In this document: positions 1 through 10,300 of the stretch, piece after piece
Numbering within the stretch: the first letter of the stretch is position 1
Layout: every line of letters starts with the position of its first letter
From: Anaerolineaceae bacterium
GTDB taxonomy: Bacteria > Chloroflexota > Anaerolineae > Promineifilales > Promineifilaceae
DNA length: 64,000 bases
Assembly: GCA_002699125.1 (NCBI GenBank)
Contig: PABI01000078.1
Location: forward strand, 83,421 to 147,420
Direction: 5' to 3'
Translations under genes and position numbers: made by a program
Notes under the pieces: generated by a model
What the model saw: the letters and a program-made list of their open reading frames with translations, nothing else
What the model was told of the DNA's origin: nothing
Databases searched by the model: none

Positions 1-284
1 TCTTTATGAGTGCTGAAGATTTGCTAAGCAAAGTCGAAGGCCCTGAACTGGCCCAGGTCGATCTATTTTTCTTTGATATTCGCCTGCCCAAGATGACGGG
101 GATGGAGCTAGCCTACAAATTACGCGAGCATGGGGAGGAACGGCCGTTTGTCCTCGTGAGCGCCTGGCCTCCACCCACAGAAGCAGATTTAAAGAAAATT
201 GGGGCCGAATTCCTGCCCAAACCATTCGACTTCCCCGACGTTATTCAAACCATCCAAAAGTTGACAAAACAGAATGGGCAGTAG
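1..284 (+). CDS. Response regulator receiver domain, 5' end cut by window
   Basis: The visible 93 or so residues are the C-terminal three quarters of a CheY-like receiver. They contain the phospho-acceptor aspartate in FFFDIRLPKMTG, a VLVSAW strand and the conserved lysine in FLPKPFD. In a complete receiver the aspartate lies about 50 residues from the start; here it is only 24 residues after the first ATG at position 6. The reading frame is open to the window edge, so the true start lies upstream. No output domain follows before the stop at 282-284, so it is either a single-domain regulator or the last domain of a larger hybrid protein. Confidence 0.85.
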   Translation, partial: FMSAEDLLSKVEGPELAQVDLFFFDIRLPKMTGMELAYKLREHGEERPFVLVSAWPPPTEADLKKIGAEFLPKPFDFPDVIQTIQKLTKQNGQ

Positions 285-363
285 GTCGGTGTGCAGTGAT
301 CAGTGCATCAGTAATCATTGAATCCACTTTTTACTTTTCACTCATCACTTTTCACTCTACCCC
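285..363. repeat. Intergenic low-complexity repeat
   Basis: This short spacer between two genes ending face to face consists of reiterated CAGTGATCAGTG and TTTTCACTCATCACTTTTCACT words. It resembles the other text-like intergenic repeats in this window. It may serve as a transcript end for both neighbours, but no clear stem followed by a T-run is visible. Confidence 0.4.
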
Positions 364-858
364 CTACCCAGACGACGACACATCCGCCAACCGCGCCCCG
401 GTAAGTTTGCGCAAATCAGCTGGCGCCAGCTTAATTTGGGTGCCACGCTCCCCGGCGCTTATGTAAATTTGCGCCCGCTCTGCGGCCAACTCATCCAGAT
501 AAATGGCAAATCCTTTGTTAATCAGCGCCAGCGGCGAAATGCCGCCTACTTGCAGACCGGTCATTTCTTCTGCTTGCTGGTGCGTGGCCATCTTCAACTT
601 TTTGACATTGATCAGTTTGGCCAGCTTTTTCAGGTCAAGCTGGCGATTGGCGGGAATGACGACGAGGAGCGGTTTTTGCGGGGAACGGCCGTCTTTCGGT
701 GCAGCCACCACCAACGTCTTAAAAACCTGCTCAGGCGGCACGCCCAATTGAACCGCGATCTTTTCCGCGTCTCGCTCGCTGGCATCATACGTTATCGCTT
801 CGTACGGGACCTTTTTGCCTTCCAACAAACGCATCGCCAATGTTTTGTTCACCGCCAT
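364..858 (-). CDS. ybaK: YbaK/EbsC-family aminoacyl-tRNA deacylase
   Basis: The 164-residue protein fits the YbaK/EbsC family, which hydrolyses mischarged Cys-tRNA(Pro) or related misacylated tRNAs in the cytoplasm. Family marks include the N-terminal AMRLLEGKKVPYE strand, the VFKTLVV segment, the VVIPANRQLDLKKLAK core and the C-terminal GGISPL...YLDE region. A longer frame exists, but the ATG at 858 is preferred because AGGGGAG lies at the right distance upstream and the length then matches the family. It starts 4 bp after the stop of the upstream membrane-protein gene, so the two are probably co-transcribed. Its substrate cannot be told from the sequence. Confidence 0.88.
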   Translation of the reverse strand: MAVNKTLAMRLLEGKKVPYEAITYDASERDAEKIAVQLGVPPEQVFKTLVVAAPKDGRSPQKPLLVVIPANRQLDLKKLAKLINVKKLKMATHQQAEEMTGLQVGGISPLALINKGFAIYLDELAAERAQIYISAGERGTQIKLAPADLRKLTGARLADVSSSG

Positions 859-862
859 GCCG

Positions 863-1399
863 CTACTCCCCTGACAAATACCCCAGCTCACGCATGGCAT
901 TACGCAGCGGTGAATCATCAGTCAGCACCATGGCCCCGGCACGCCAATCGCCGTTGCCACCCATAAAAAGATAGCGCGAATCGGCGTGGGTGCCATCCAG
1001 CGGAATTAACAGTTGGGTGATGCCATTCATGCGCACCCGCGTGTTAAATGAAATATCTTGCCCATAGTACGATTCAATCACCAGCTCTTCTTCCGCGTAA
1101 CGGCGCAATGTTTCATCTGACAAACCAATGGAGACCAGCGCATTGTTATCAAAGCCATTGGCAAACGTTTCGGTTAGCGCTTGAGATAGCTCGGTGAAGC
1201 CTGGCGCGCCAGGTTGAAGGTCAATTGTTTGGCCATAATTCCGCACCAGAATGCGCGTTGGCTGGAAAGTTGGCTGAACCGGGAGAAACCAAAAAATGTT
1301 GCCGGTGTTTAAAGCATTGATTGCCCAGAAAATAAGAAGAAAGACAAACACTAAAATGAGAAGCGGCTCGCGCAATTTAAACTTCGGTAATGTTTCCAT
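863..1399 (-). CDS. Conserved hypothetical membrane-anchored protein
   Basis: The 178-residue protein begins with a short basic stretch followed by one hydrophobic helix (about residues 12-32, LLILVFVFLLIFWAINAL). A soluble domain of about 145 residues then lies outside the membrane. I do not recognise the family. The domain has no cysteines and no obvious catalytic motif; the region ending GGNGDWRAGAMVLTDDSPLR may be a small beta domain. It is just upstream of ybaK on the same strand. AAAGGAT about 11 bases before the ATG is the probable ribosome binding site. Confidence 0.7.
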   Translation of the reverse strand: METLPKFKLREPLLILVFVFLLIFWAINALNTGNIFWFLPVQPTFQPTRILVRNYGQTIDLQPGAPGFTELSQALTETFANGFDNNALVSIGLSDETLRRYAEEELVIESYYGQDISFNTRVRMNGITQLLIPLDGTHADSRYLFMGGNGDWRAGAMVLTDDSPLRNAMRELGYLSGE

Positions 1400-1513
1400 T
1401 AAAACTATAATCCTTTAGGAAATTGAATCAGAAATGTGTTTCCTTTAACAAACTTTTTTATATTTTGGTACTCTTTCCTTAAAATACGCCATTAATCATT
1501 TAAGAAAACTGCC

Positions 1514-1519
1514 TATAAT
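1514..1519 (+). promoter_or_regulatory. -10 element for the GH13 gene
   Basis: A perfect TATAAT lies 25 bases upstream of the GH13 start codon. The -35 region at 16-17 bp (ATTAAT/TTAATC) is poor. The ribosome binding site AGGAGA follows at about 1531. Confidence 0.5.
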
Positions 1520-1543
1520 AGGGGGTATGAGGAGAACGACTAA

Positions 1544-3007
1544 ATGAGCATTGCAACCCCAGATTGGGTAAAGGACGCTGTATTTTACCAAATATTTCCC
1601 GATCGTTTTGCCAAGAGCGGCCGTTTTGGCCAAAATGGCTACCTGCCCAAACCAACCAACCTACAACCCTGGGGGTCTACGCCAACGTTTCATGGGTTTC
1701 AGGGCGGTGACTTGCTCGGCATCACCGAAAAATTACCCTATCTGCAGGATTTAGGCATCAACGCTATCTTTTTGAATCCTATCTTCGCCTCGGCTTCTAA
1801 CCACCGCTACCACACGCATGATTATTATCACGTCGATCCAATCCTGGGCGGCAATCAGGCCTTGGCCGAGCTGCTGGCTGAAGCCCACAAGCGGGACATA
1901 CGCATCATTCTGGACGGCGTTTTCAATCATGCCAGCCGGGGCTTTTTCCAGTTTAACCATCTCATGGAATGCGGCCAGGAATCACCCTACACCGATTGGT
2001 TTAATGTGCACGGCTGGCCCGTGAACGCCTTCCAGGAAGATCAATCGCCCAATTTTGATGCCTGGTGGGGCATTCCTTCTTTGCCAAAGTTTAATACCAA
2101 CACGCCAGCCGTCCGCGAATTTCTTTGGCGGGTGGCAACCCATTGGCTCAAGCAAGGCATCGATGGCTGGCGGCTGGACGTGCCCAATGAAATTGACGAT
2201 GATGATTTCTGGCGTGAATTTCGTCGCCGTTGCAAGGCGATAAATCCAGAGGCCTACATTGTGGGCGAACTGTGGGGCGAGGCCACGCGCTGGCTGCAAG
2301 GCGATCAATTTGATGGCCAGATGAATTATCTATTTACCAGGGCGGCGCTGGGCTTCTTCTCGGGGCATAACATGGACCAAACGGACACCGTGCGAATGGG
2401 ATACGGCTACATTCAGCCGCTGAACGCTACGCAGTTTGCCACCGAGCTGGATCGGGTTTTTAACAAGCTGTATGATTCAGAGATTGTTGTGTCGCAAATG
2501 AATATGCTGGGGAGCCATGACACACCGCGCAATCTGACCATTGTCAGGCATGACAAGACGATATTGCGCCTGATGTACCTGTGCCAGATGACTGTTCCCG
2601 GTGCGCCCAATATTTATTACGGCGATGAAATTGGCATGTCTGGGGCGCATGACCCGTACTGCCGAGGGGCTTTTCCCTGGCATGATGAGGGTAGTTGGGA
2701 CACAACTCTGCTGGAAGATATTAAGCAGTACATTCAGCTAAGGCATGAATCGCCAGCGTTGCGCCGGGGCAATTTTCGCATTATGTATGCCAATGAGCAC
2801 GTGATCGTTTATAAGCGAAAGTATCGGGGGCAAACGGCCGTTATCGCCTTTAACCTGGGTGATCATGAAGAGATCATTATTGCTCCGCCCGGCTTTGCCC
2901 TGCATCTGGAAGAAAAGTTAAATCCAGATGGCATCCCTTTTAAGGCAAATTCCACAATAACATTGCCGCCGAAAAACGGCCGTGTCTGGATTGATCACCT
3001 TGATTAA
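1544..3007 (+). CDS. GH13 alpha-amylase family enzyme (cyclomaltodextrinase/neopullulanase-like)
   Basis: This 487-residue glycoside hydrolase has the GH13 catalytic triad. The nucleophile is D212 in [11 protein letters not shown], the acid/base is E242 in GELWGE and the stabiliser is D326 in LGSHDTPR. The opening [10 protein letters not shown] is typical of the neopullulanase/cyclomaltodextrinase branch. The N-terminal carbohydrate-binding domain common in that branch is missing, because the catalytic barrel begins at about residue 10. There is no signal peptide, so it should act in the cytoplasm on maltodextrins or similar alpha-glucans. The C-terminal 80 residues form the usual beta domain. 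It appears to be transcribed alone. Exact specificity is not decidable from sequence. Confidence 0.92.
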   Translation: MSIATPDWVKDAVFYQIFPDRFAKSGRFGQNGYLPKPTNLQPWGSTPTFHGFQGGDLLGITEKLPYLQDLGINAIFLNPIFASASNHRYHTHDYYHVDPILGGNQALAELLAEAHKRDIRIILDGVFNHASRGFFQFNHLMECGQESPYTDWFNVHGWPVNAFQEDQSPNFDAWWGIPSLPKFNTNTPAVREFLWRVATHWLKQGIDGWRLDVPNEIDDDDFWREFRRRCKAINPEAYIVGELWGEATRWLQGDQFDGQMNYLFTRAALGFFSGHNMDQTDTVRMGYGYIQPLNATQFATELDRVFNKLYDSEIVVSQMNMLGSHDTPRNLTIVRHDKTILRLMYLCQMTVPGAPNIYYGDEIGMSGAHDPYCRGAFPWHDEGSWDTTLLEDIKQYIQLRHESPALRRGNFRIMYANEHVIVYKRKYRGQTAVIAFNLGDHEEIIIAPPGFALHLEEKLNPDGIPFKANSTITLPPKNGRVWIDHLD

Positions 3008-3292
3008 ATGGATTATTCACTTTTTTCGTATCCTTAACGGCGTTATGGTTTGAGAATCGCTATTATTTGAAGATACCGGTTATTATCTCAGGTAAACAGT
3101 CTCTTTTTTACCCGAATATTTGATGGGAAACGGCCGTTTACTTGAACCAAACTGCGGCACAGTTTAATATAGACGTTAATCGAGAAAGTAAGCCATCGTC
3201 GTTTTACTTAAGCAGTTGGCTTATATGGAGCCATTACATGCACACGCCGCAAAAATATAATCCGGTTTCCTAATAAAAAAGGTAGACACCCT
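3008..3292 (+). promoter_or_regulatory. Upstream region of the signalling island with -10 at 3256-3261
   Basis: This 285-bp gap precedes the receiver gene. It contains a perfect TATAAT at 3256-3261 with only a weak -35 (TTACAT at 3234). It also has an inverted repeat TAAGCCA/TGGCTTA spanning about 3188-3222 just before the promoter, a possible regulator site or hairpin. One ACGGCCGT palindrome lies at about 3128. No open frame with a good start is visible. Confidence 0.45.
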
Positions 3293-3727
3293 ATGAGTAA
3301 TGCCTCAGTAAGAACTCCAGTTGATCCCAAAGACGCCTACATTCTTGTCGTTGAAGATAATGTTTCCAACTTTGTCCTCATTGCCCGCCTGCTAGCCTTT
3401 ATGGGCGTGCAAAAATGTGAATGGAAAACAACCGGCTGGGGGGTCGTGGATTTTGCCAACACGATGTCCCGCGTCGATCTTATCCTTATGGACCTGCGCT
3501 TGCCCCACGAAGATGGCTACGAAGCGCTCAAACAAATTCGCACCGATCCCCATTTGCAAAACACGTTGGTGGTTGTGGTTACGGCCCATGGCAGCAGCGC
3601 CGAGATGCAAAAAGCGCGCGAAGCTGGTTTTGATGGCTTTTTATCCAAACCATTGGATGCGGATCGCTTCCCCGAGCAGATCAAGCAAATCCTAAGCGGG
3701 GAGTCTGTGTGGGACTTGGGAATCTAA
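3293..3727 (+). CDS. Single-domain response regulator (CheY-like)
   Basis: The 144-residue protein is a lone receiver domain. The acidic pair is in VVEDN, the phospho-acceptor is D67 in LILMDLRLPHEDG, the switch threonine is in VVTAHG and the lysine is K119 in FLSKPLD. There is no DNA-binding or enzymatic output, so it probably passes phosphate or binds a partner in the GAF/kinase cluster that follows. The next gene starts 7 bp after its stop, which suggests one transcript. A TATAAT lies about 30 bases upstream of the start. The likely cognate kinases are the products at 7388 or 13508. Confidence 0.93.
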   Translation: MSNASVRTPVDPKDAYILVVEDNVSNFVLIARLLAFMGVQKCEWKTTGWGVVDFANTMSRVDLILMDLRLPHEDGYEALKQIRTDPHLQNTLVVVVTAHGSSAEMQKAREAGFDGFLSKPLDADRFPEQIKQILSGESVWDLGI

Positions 3728-3734
3728 ACCCTTT

Positions 3735-6548
3735 ATGCTTGCCTCATTAAATCTTCTTAAAATCCGGACAGATGATGTAGAAACGCAGCGCAAAGGTGCC
3801 CTGCTGCAAGGCTTGATTGTTGCTTTAATTGGCCTAAGCATCGTCCGGGCAATTTTTGAGATTTTTCAGCCAGCTGAAATATCCCCACAGGCAGCCCTCG
3901 GCCAAATTATTACCTCCACTTTATTTGGCATACTTTGCCTGTGGGTGGTCCGCACGGGCAACATTCGTCTGGCAGCCCACCTCTTTTTTGCCGTTCTTAA
4001 CACAATTTTTTTTGTCCTGCTTATTACAATCTCCAGAAACCTGTTTTTCCCCTACCTGATGCTTATTTCAGTTGTGGCCATTGCCACGCTGGATTCAGTC
4101 CGTGCTTCAGTTTTGTACAGCGTTATCACGCTTACGGCCGTTACTTCATATTTCATTCTGACAGGTACACTTTCACTGCTGGCAGTTGTGGAATTTTCGG
4201 TGACGTGCCTGGGTATTAGCATTGTGGCCTGGGCTACATCAGACTATTTACAGACCGCGCTGCGCAACTCTAAAACGCTGGCGGGCGAGCTGCTTAACCA
4301 AAGCAATTTATTGCAGCGGCGCGCCCAGCAGCTGCAATTTAGCGCCGAAATCGCCGAAAAAGGCAGCAGTTCTCTGGATTTGGCCCAACTTTTACAGGAA
4401 ACGGCCGTACTCCTCAAGTCGCAGTTTAGCTTTTACCATGTCTCCATTTTTCTCACCGATCCCAGCAAAACAGCCCTGCATTTGCGTGAGGTAGCCACCG
4501 ACGTTCATATCGATTTGATCAATTTGCAATATAAACTGCCCATCGATAATCACTCCGTTGTGGGCTGGGTTGGTCTGCACCGAGAGCCACGCATTGTAGA
4601 CGATGTGGAAACAGACGAAGCATACAAAGAAGAACCATTTTTGCCTCACACCCGCACAGAATTGGCGCTGCCTTTGGTGGCACGAGGTGAACTGCTGGGT
4701 GTACTTGATGTTCAGGGCGACCAGCCAAACATCTTTGCCCAAGAAGATATCGCTATTTTACAAATCATTGCCAACCAGATTGCCATCAACATCGACAACG
4801 CGCGACTGTTTGCTAAAACAGAATCACGCCTCAACGAAACGCGCATTTTGTATGAATTTAACACGCTCCTCTCCGGCACCTTAGATGTGGGTGAGCTGCA
4901 CCGGCGCTCAGCACGCGCCTTAACCACCTGGCTGCACGCTTCCCGCTGCATCATTTACTCTTGGGACAAAGAAGAGGAAACCGTGACGGCCCAGGTTGAC
5001 TTTATTTATGATTTGGTAGCCGGGTCTATTGACCAATATCTGCTTGATTTGCCCACCTATGAGCTGACAGAGCGGCACAGTATGCACAAGGTACTGACTT
5101 CCGGACAGCCTAAGGTGTGGCGCTTAGAGGACATCCAACTCGACGAGATTGAACGGCAGCACCTGGAAGCGATTAAGCTGTCCAGCTATTTAGATATTCC
5201 CCTGGTACGCGGCAAAGATACGCTAGGAATCATTCGCCTCTATCGCAATAAATCGCAAGGAACGTTTACCGACAGCGAGATTCAACTGGCACAGGCGATG
5301 GGAAATGAAACGGCCGTCTCCCTGGCCAACGCCACACTCACATCAGAATCACAGGCCAGAGTAGCCCAGCTCAGCTCGCTGAACCGGCTCAGTCTGGCTT
5401 TGTCAGAAGCCCCGGATCTGCCACAAGTTTTCAAATCCACCAGACGGGAAATTCTCTCCCTCGTAGAAGCGACCGGTTTAGCCATTTTCTTGCTCAATGA
5501 AAAGCGTACGCGGTTAAACTGGTTATATCTTCATGATTATGGTGAAGAAGTTGATTTGTCCAACATCCCGCCGCTCACCCTGGATTCAGGTTTTAGCGGA
5601 CACGTTGCCCGCTCCCGTTCTCCATTGCATATTCAATCCACGCCAGAAAATCGTGCCAAATACAATTCTTTCCAGGTCGGCAGCACTGATGATGCCCACG
5701 AATTTTGGCTCGGTTTGCCGCTCATTGTAACCAATGAGCTTATTGGCGTGCTCTCTTTACAAAATCTGGAGCCGTTTAGCGACCGCGACATTGAACTATT
5801 GACAACCATTGCCGGTGCATTGGCCATTGCTATCAACAACCTGCTGCAATTAGAGGCTATACAAAAAGCGCTCAATGTTCAGTTCCAGCAGCGCCTGCAA
5901 ATTCAAACGGCCGCAGAGGTCGCTGCCGCCGCCACAACAGTTTTGGAACAAAACACGCTGGCTCAAGGGGCGGTCGAACTCATCAAAGATCGGTTTAATT
6001 TGTATTACGTGGGGTTGTTCCTGGTAGAAGATAATTATGCCGTGCTGAAGGCCGGTACCGGTGAGGCCGGCGAAGCTCAGCTGGCCGCCAAGCGGCGACT
6101 GGAAGTTGGCGGACACTCTCTCATCGGTGGGGCAACCAACGACGGTAAGCCCCGCATTACCCAGGATGTGACGACAGACCCGGAATGGCTGCCCAATCCC
6201 CATCTACCAGATACCCGCTCAGAATTAGCCCTACCCCTACGGGTGCGGGAGAGAACGATCGGGGCGCTGACGGTGCAAAGCCTTACGCCCAACTTGTTCA
6301 CTGACGATCTGATTGGGGCGCTGCAAATTATGGGCGACCAGCTCGCGGTTGCTATTCAAAACGCGCAGTTGTTGGCCAATGCCGAAGCACGCGCCAAACG
6401 GCAGGCACATCTAAATGAGATCAGCGCCCAGCTGCACCAATCAGCCGATGTGGAAACGATTGTGGGGATTGGCCTGCGCGCTTTATCCAAACAGCTTAAG
6501 GGAACGGCCGTTGAGCTTGAGCTCGGCCGCCATACAAAAACATCATGA
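3735..6548 (+). CDS. Membrane-bound multi-GAF sensor protein without kinase domain
   Basis: The 937-residue protein starts with five or six hydrophobic helices (about residues 25-175), then a short coiled coil (about 180-205), then four GAF-type domains at roughly 210-365, 375-535, 560-700 and 725-880. The GAF repeats share LPHTRTELALPL / LPDTRSELALPL and LGVLDVQ / IGALTVQ signatures. The last one closely resembles a GAF of the kinase at 7388. No HisKA, HATPase, GGDEF or phosphatase domain follows; the protein simply ends. It may be a sensory subunit for the separate kinase, or its output could come from the overlapping methyltransferase gene (the stop overlaps the next ATG). Ligands are unknown. 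Confidence 0.88.
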   Translation: MLASLNLLKIRTDDVETQRKGALLQGLIVALIGLSIVRAIFEIFQPAEISPQAALGQIITSTLFGILCLWVVRTGNIRLAAHLFFAVLNTIFFVLLITISRNLFFPYLMLISVVAIATLDSVRASVLYSVITLTAVTSYFILTGTLSLLAVVEFSVTCLGISIVAWATSDYLQTALRNSKTLAGELLNQSNLLQRRAQQLQFSAEIAEKGSSSLDLAQLLQETAVLLKSQFSFYHVSIFLTDPSKTALHLREVATDVHIDLINLQYKLPIDNHSVVGWVGLHREPRIVDDVETDEAYKEEPFLPHTRTELALPLVARGELLGVLDVQGDQPNIFAQEDIAILQIIANQIAINIDNARLFAKTESRLNETRILYEFNTLLSGTLDVGELHRRSARALTTWLHASRCIIYSWDKEEETVTAQVDFIYDLVAGSIDQYLLDLPTYELTERHSMHKVLTSGQPKVWRLEDIQLDEIERQHLEAIKLSSYLDIPLVRGKDTLGIIRLYRNKSQGTFTDSEIQLAQAMGNETAVSLANATLTSESQARVAQLSSLNRLSLALSEAPDLPQVFKSTRREILSLVEATGLAIFLLNEKRTRLNWLYLHDYGEEVDLSNIPPLTLDSGFSGHVARSRSPLHIQSTPENRAKYNSFQVGSTDDAHEFWLGLPLIVTNELIGVLSLQNLEPFSDRDIELLTTIAGALAIAINNLLQLEAIQKALNVQFQQRLQIQTAAEVAAAATTVLEQNTLAQGAVELIKDRFNLYYVGLFLVEDNYAVLKAGTGEAGEAQLAAKRRLEVGGHSLIGGATNDGKPRITQDVTTDPEWLPNPHLPDTRSELALPLRVRERTIGALTVQSLTPNLFTDDLIGALQIMGDQLAVAIQNAQLLANAEARAKRQAHLNEISAQLHQSADVETIVGIGLRALSKQLKGTAVELELGRHTKTS

Positions 6549-7384
6549 CCCAGGCAGATCACATAGACAGCCCAGACCAACCCAATACCTCTGCTTTTTT
6601 GGACACCAGCTTGCCTAACGTGGCCCGGATTTTTGACTACCTGGTCGGGGGCACAGCCAATTTTGAAGTAGATCGCCAGGCCGCGCAAGAGATGCTTAAA
6701 TTAATGCCATCGCTGCGCAAATGGGTGCGGCTGCGGCGGGCTTTTATTCAAGAAGCCGCCCAGCTTTTGCGCCAGGAAGGGTTTACCCAATTTCTAGACA
6801 TTGCCTCGGGGATGCCGTCTGATGACCACCTGCACACCATTGTTGCTGACAGGCGAATTGTGTACAGCGACGTCAATCCTGTGGCGGTGAGTTACGGCCG
6901 TAGTCTGTTTAGCAATCACGAAGATATTGCCTACATTCGGGGGAATGCCCTGGAGCCGGAAACCATTCTAATGACCCCTGAGGTTCTTAAACTTATCCAT
7001 CTGGACGAGCCCGTTGCCATTGGGCTGAATGGCATTCAGCTTTTTATTACGCCGGAGCAAACGCAGCGTTTAGCCCACGCCCTGTACGAGTGGGCACCCA
7101 ATGGCTCCAAGCTGTTCCTGGTTTTCCAAACGCACGGCGAAATGGATGATCCTGAAGGATATTATGAATTCCTAGAATTATGCCGCCGGGCCAATTTACC
7201 AATTCGCCTAAACACGCTGGAAGAATCTGTAGAAATCCTCAAGCCGTGGCATCCCAGTCTGGTTGAACCCATCACCCAATTTTTAGGGCTGCCCGCCGAT
7301 TTTATTACCGAAGACGACCGCTCAGGCATCGATATGGCCTTTTATGCCGCCTTTTTTCTGAAGCAAGAGTTTGCAGCCAATTAA
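6545..7384 (+). CDS. SAM-dependent methyltransferase, Methyltransf_19 (DUF574) type
   Basis: The 279-residue protein matches the actinobacterial-type S-adenosylmethionine methyltransferase family Methyltransf_19. Evidence is the N-terminal NVARIFDYLVGGTANFEVDR signature, the RRAFIQEAAQLL helix and the SAM-binding FLDIASGMPSDDHLH loop followed by VYSDVNPVAVSYGR, where the aspartate would hold the ribose. Its ATG overlaps the stop of the GAF membrane protein (ATGA), and the kinase gene begins 3 bp after its stop, so it is embedded in a signalling operon. The methyl acceptor is unknown. A role in modifying a signalling partner is only inference from position. Confidence 0.85.
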   Translation: MTQADHIDSPDQPNTSAFLDTSLPNVARIFDYLVGGTANFEVDRQAAQEMLKLMPSLRKWVRLRRAFIQEAAQLLRQEGFTQFLDIASGMPSDDHLHTIVADRRIVYSDVNPVAVSYGRSLFSNHEDIAYIRGNALEPETILMTPEVLKLIHLDEPVAIGLNGIQLFITPEQTQRLAHALYEWAPNGSKLFLVFQTHGEMDDPEGYYEFLELCRRANLPIRLNTLEESVEILKPWHPSLVEPITQFLGLPADFITEDDRSGIDMAFYAAFFLKQEFAAN

Positions 7385-7387
7385 CCA

Positions 7388-10300
7388 ATGCAAGAACAAA
7401 AGCACGAGCAAGACACAGCCACCATTTGGGGCGCTGCCGTAAACGAACTGGAAACAGCTCTTTACAACGCCTTCATTCGGCACGCCATCGATAATCGCGG
7501 AGTGCTCACCTCGCCGCGGCGCGGCCGGCAAGTGGCCAGCCAAATTTCGTCTTTGGTGCAGCAATACCTGGCATTCGAGGCCAATGAATCAGATATTACG
7601 GCCGCAGCCACCCAGCTGGCCGAACAGGGCATGGCCATGGTCACGGCGACGCAGATGATGCGTGTTCTGCATCGCGCGGAACATAATTTGGTGGATACGG
7701 CCGTTGCCCGCCGCCTCAACGATTTCCAAATTCTCTTTCTGGAAAAGGTAGCCAACGCGCGTGAAATTGTGCAGCAGCGCTTTCAGGAAACCGCCCAAAC
7801 TGCCTTACAGCGTGCCCTGCACACCCAGCTAGAACAACAAATCTCCCTGCACGAACTCCAAAAACAGCGCAATGCCAATCTTAACCAGATTTTGCAGCTG
7901 AATGCCCGGCTTAGCCAGGCAAACGATGAAGCCACGCTGCTGCGCGAAGCCGTAACCGGTATTTGCCAGGCGTTGGATATCACCAACGTCACCCTGTTTG
8001 AAGCCCTGGAGCCACCAGATGTGTGGCGGGTCATCACCACCACTGCCCCCTTTCTGAACCAGGGTGATAATGCCCCGGCCAAAACTGCCGATATGCTGGC
8101 CACAGCGTTTGGCAAAGACGGCGAAGTCGTGCGCGCTTACCAATCTGAAGAAGGTGACGATGGCATCTCTGTGGGCATTATTTTGCGCGTGGGGCAGCGG
8201 CTTTTAGGTGCCATGGTGGCCAACCACGGCAGTCTGGCCACCGAAAGTTACGAAGAATATCTCATTCTGGTGCGCACCTTTGCCCAAAACCTGGCAGCCC
8301 TGTGGCACAATCTTTATTTGCTCAACGAAACCCAGCAGCGCGCCCATGAACTAGAAATATTGCACGGCCGTTATCTGGACAGCATCTGGAACACGCCCGA
8401 AGCAACCTTACAAGCCCGCGCCGACGACAGCAGCCTGAACATTGTGCGTGAAGTCACAGAGCAAGCAGCGCCACTGCCGACAGCACAATCAACGGTTTAC
8501 CCATTACAACTTGGCGACAACAGCTTTGGTCAGATTCGCATCCCAGGCCTGGAGAATTTGTCTGAAGAAGAGCGGGACTTTGTACAAGACCTGATTCGGG
8601 AGATGGGCAGCGCCCTGAACAACGCCCAGTTTGTGCAAACGACCCGCGCTTATTCCAACCAGCTGCGCCTGGCGTCTGAAGTTTCCCGTGCCGCCAGCAC
8701 CATTCTGGATCGCGATCAGCTCATCCAGGAAGTTGTAGAGCTAATCCGCTCGCGCTTTAATTTGTATTACGTTGGCCTGTTTTTGGTGGACGAAAAGGCC
8801 AATACGGCCGTTCTCCGCGCCGGTACCGGTGAAGCAGGTCGTCTGCAAATTGAGCTCAACCACAGCCAGGAAATTGGCGGCGGGTCTATGATTGGTACGG
8901 CCGTAGCCACCGGCGAGGCCCGCGTCGAACAAAACGTGCAGCAAGCCACCGCCTTCAAACCCAATCCCCTGCTGCCAGACACCCAGGCAGAATTGGCCCT
9001 GCCGCTCAAAACAGGTAACAAAGTCATCGGTGCCCTTACCGTGCAGAGCAGCCAACAAGGCGCATTTGCCAGTGAAACGGTCACCGTTCTGCAAAGTTTG
9101 GCCGACCAGCTGGCCATTGCCATTGAAAACGCCAACCTGTTTGCTCAAACAGAAAGCACGCTTGACGAAACAAACCGCCTGTACACCGCCAGCCGCCGCA
9201 TTGGGCAGGCCACCAACGCCTACGAAATCTACAAAACGCTGGTCGATTTTGCCCGCAACACTGAAATCGCCCAGGTTGTAAAAATCATCATCGCCGATCC
9301 AAAAGCACCAGATTTTGTCATCATCCCCGTCGCCTGGAGCTCAATTGATATTGAGATTGAGTCAAACCTGCGGATGCCGCGCGAGACGTACAGCTTTGGC
9401 GACAGGCTCATCGATACCGACGTTCTTGTTGTGGCCGACGCCCAGGCGCAATCGGGCATTGATGAACATTCCCAACAAATGTTTGTGCAAAATGATCTGC
9501 ACGCCGCGGCCTTGATCCCCATTTACATCGAGCAGGAATGGTTGGGCACGCTGGCTTTAGCGCACAAAAAGCCAAATGCGTTTGCCAACGCCTCCCTCCA
9601 GCCTATGCGCACGCTGGCCGACCAGGCAGCTACTATTTTGGCCAACCAACGGCTGCTGCGCCAGACAGAGCTGCTTTATCGCATTGGTCGCGCCCTCAAC
9701 CAGGCCATCACCCGTGATGATGCCCTGGATATTGCCGTGCGCGAGATTCAAGCGTACACCGGAGCGTATCAGTGCCGTTTTGTCAACTATAAGCCAGGTG
9801 CAAGCAGCGGCAGACTGCTGGCAAACTCCAGCAGCCAGCGCGTCGATAAGAATGCCCATCTGCCGCTGACGGGCGATTACACTTTTGAATATCTCAGCCA
9901 AGAGCAAAAGCCGCTGCTGCTTTCACCGCGCAATGATGCGCTCCCCAAAGAGACAATCGAGCAGCATGTAACGCAGTTTGGGGCATACGCTTCCTTGCTC
10001 ATTCCGGCGGCCAGCCAGCAGGAGCTGCTGGGGTATCTAGCTATTGATTCGGTGAGTGGCGAACGGCCGTTCACTCGTTCCAACATCATCTTTGCCCAAA
10101 CCGTTGTAGACCACCTCACCACCCAGCTAGAAAACGTTAAGCTGCTGGATGAAGCGCTGCACCGCGCCCAGGATTTGATAACCCTGAACCAGGTACAGGC
10201 CAACATCTCGCGTGCGCTGGATTTGGAAATATTGGCCAGAATCATCTATGGTGAGGTAGGACGCCTGCTGGATAACACCTGCTTCCAACTGGCCCTATAC

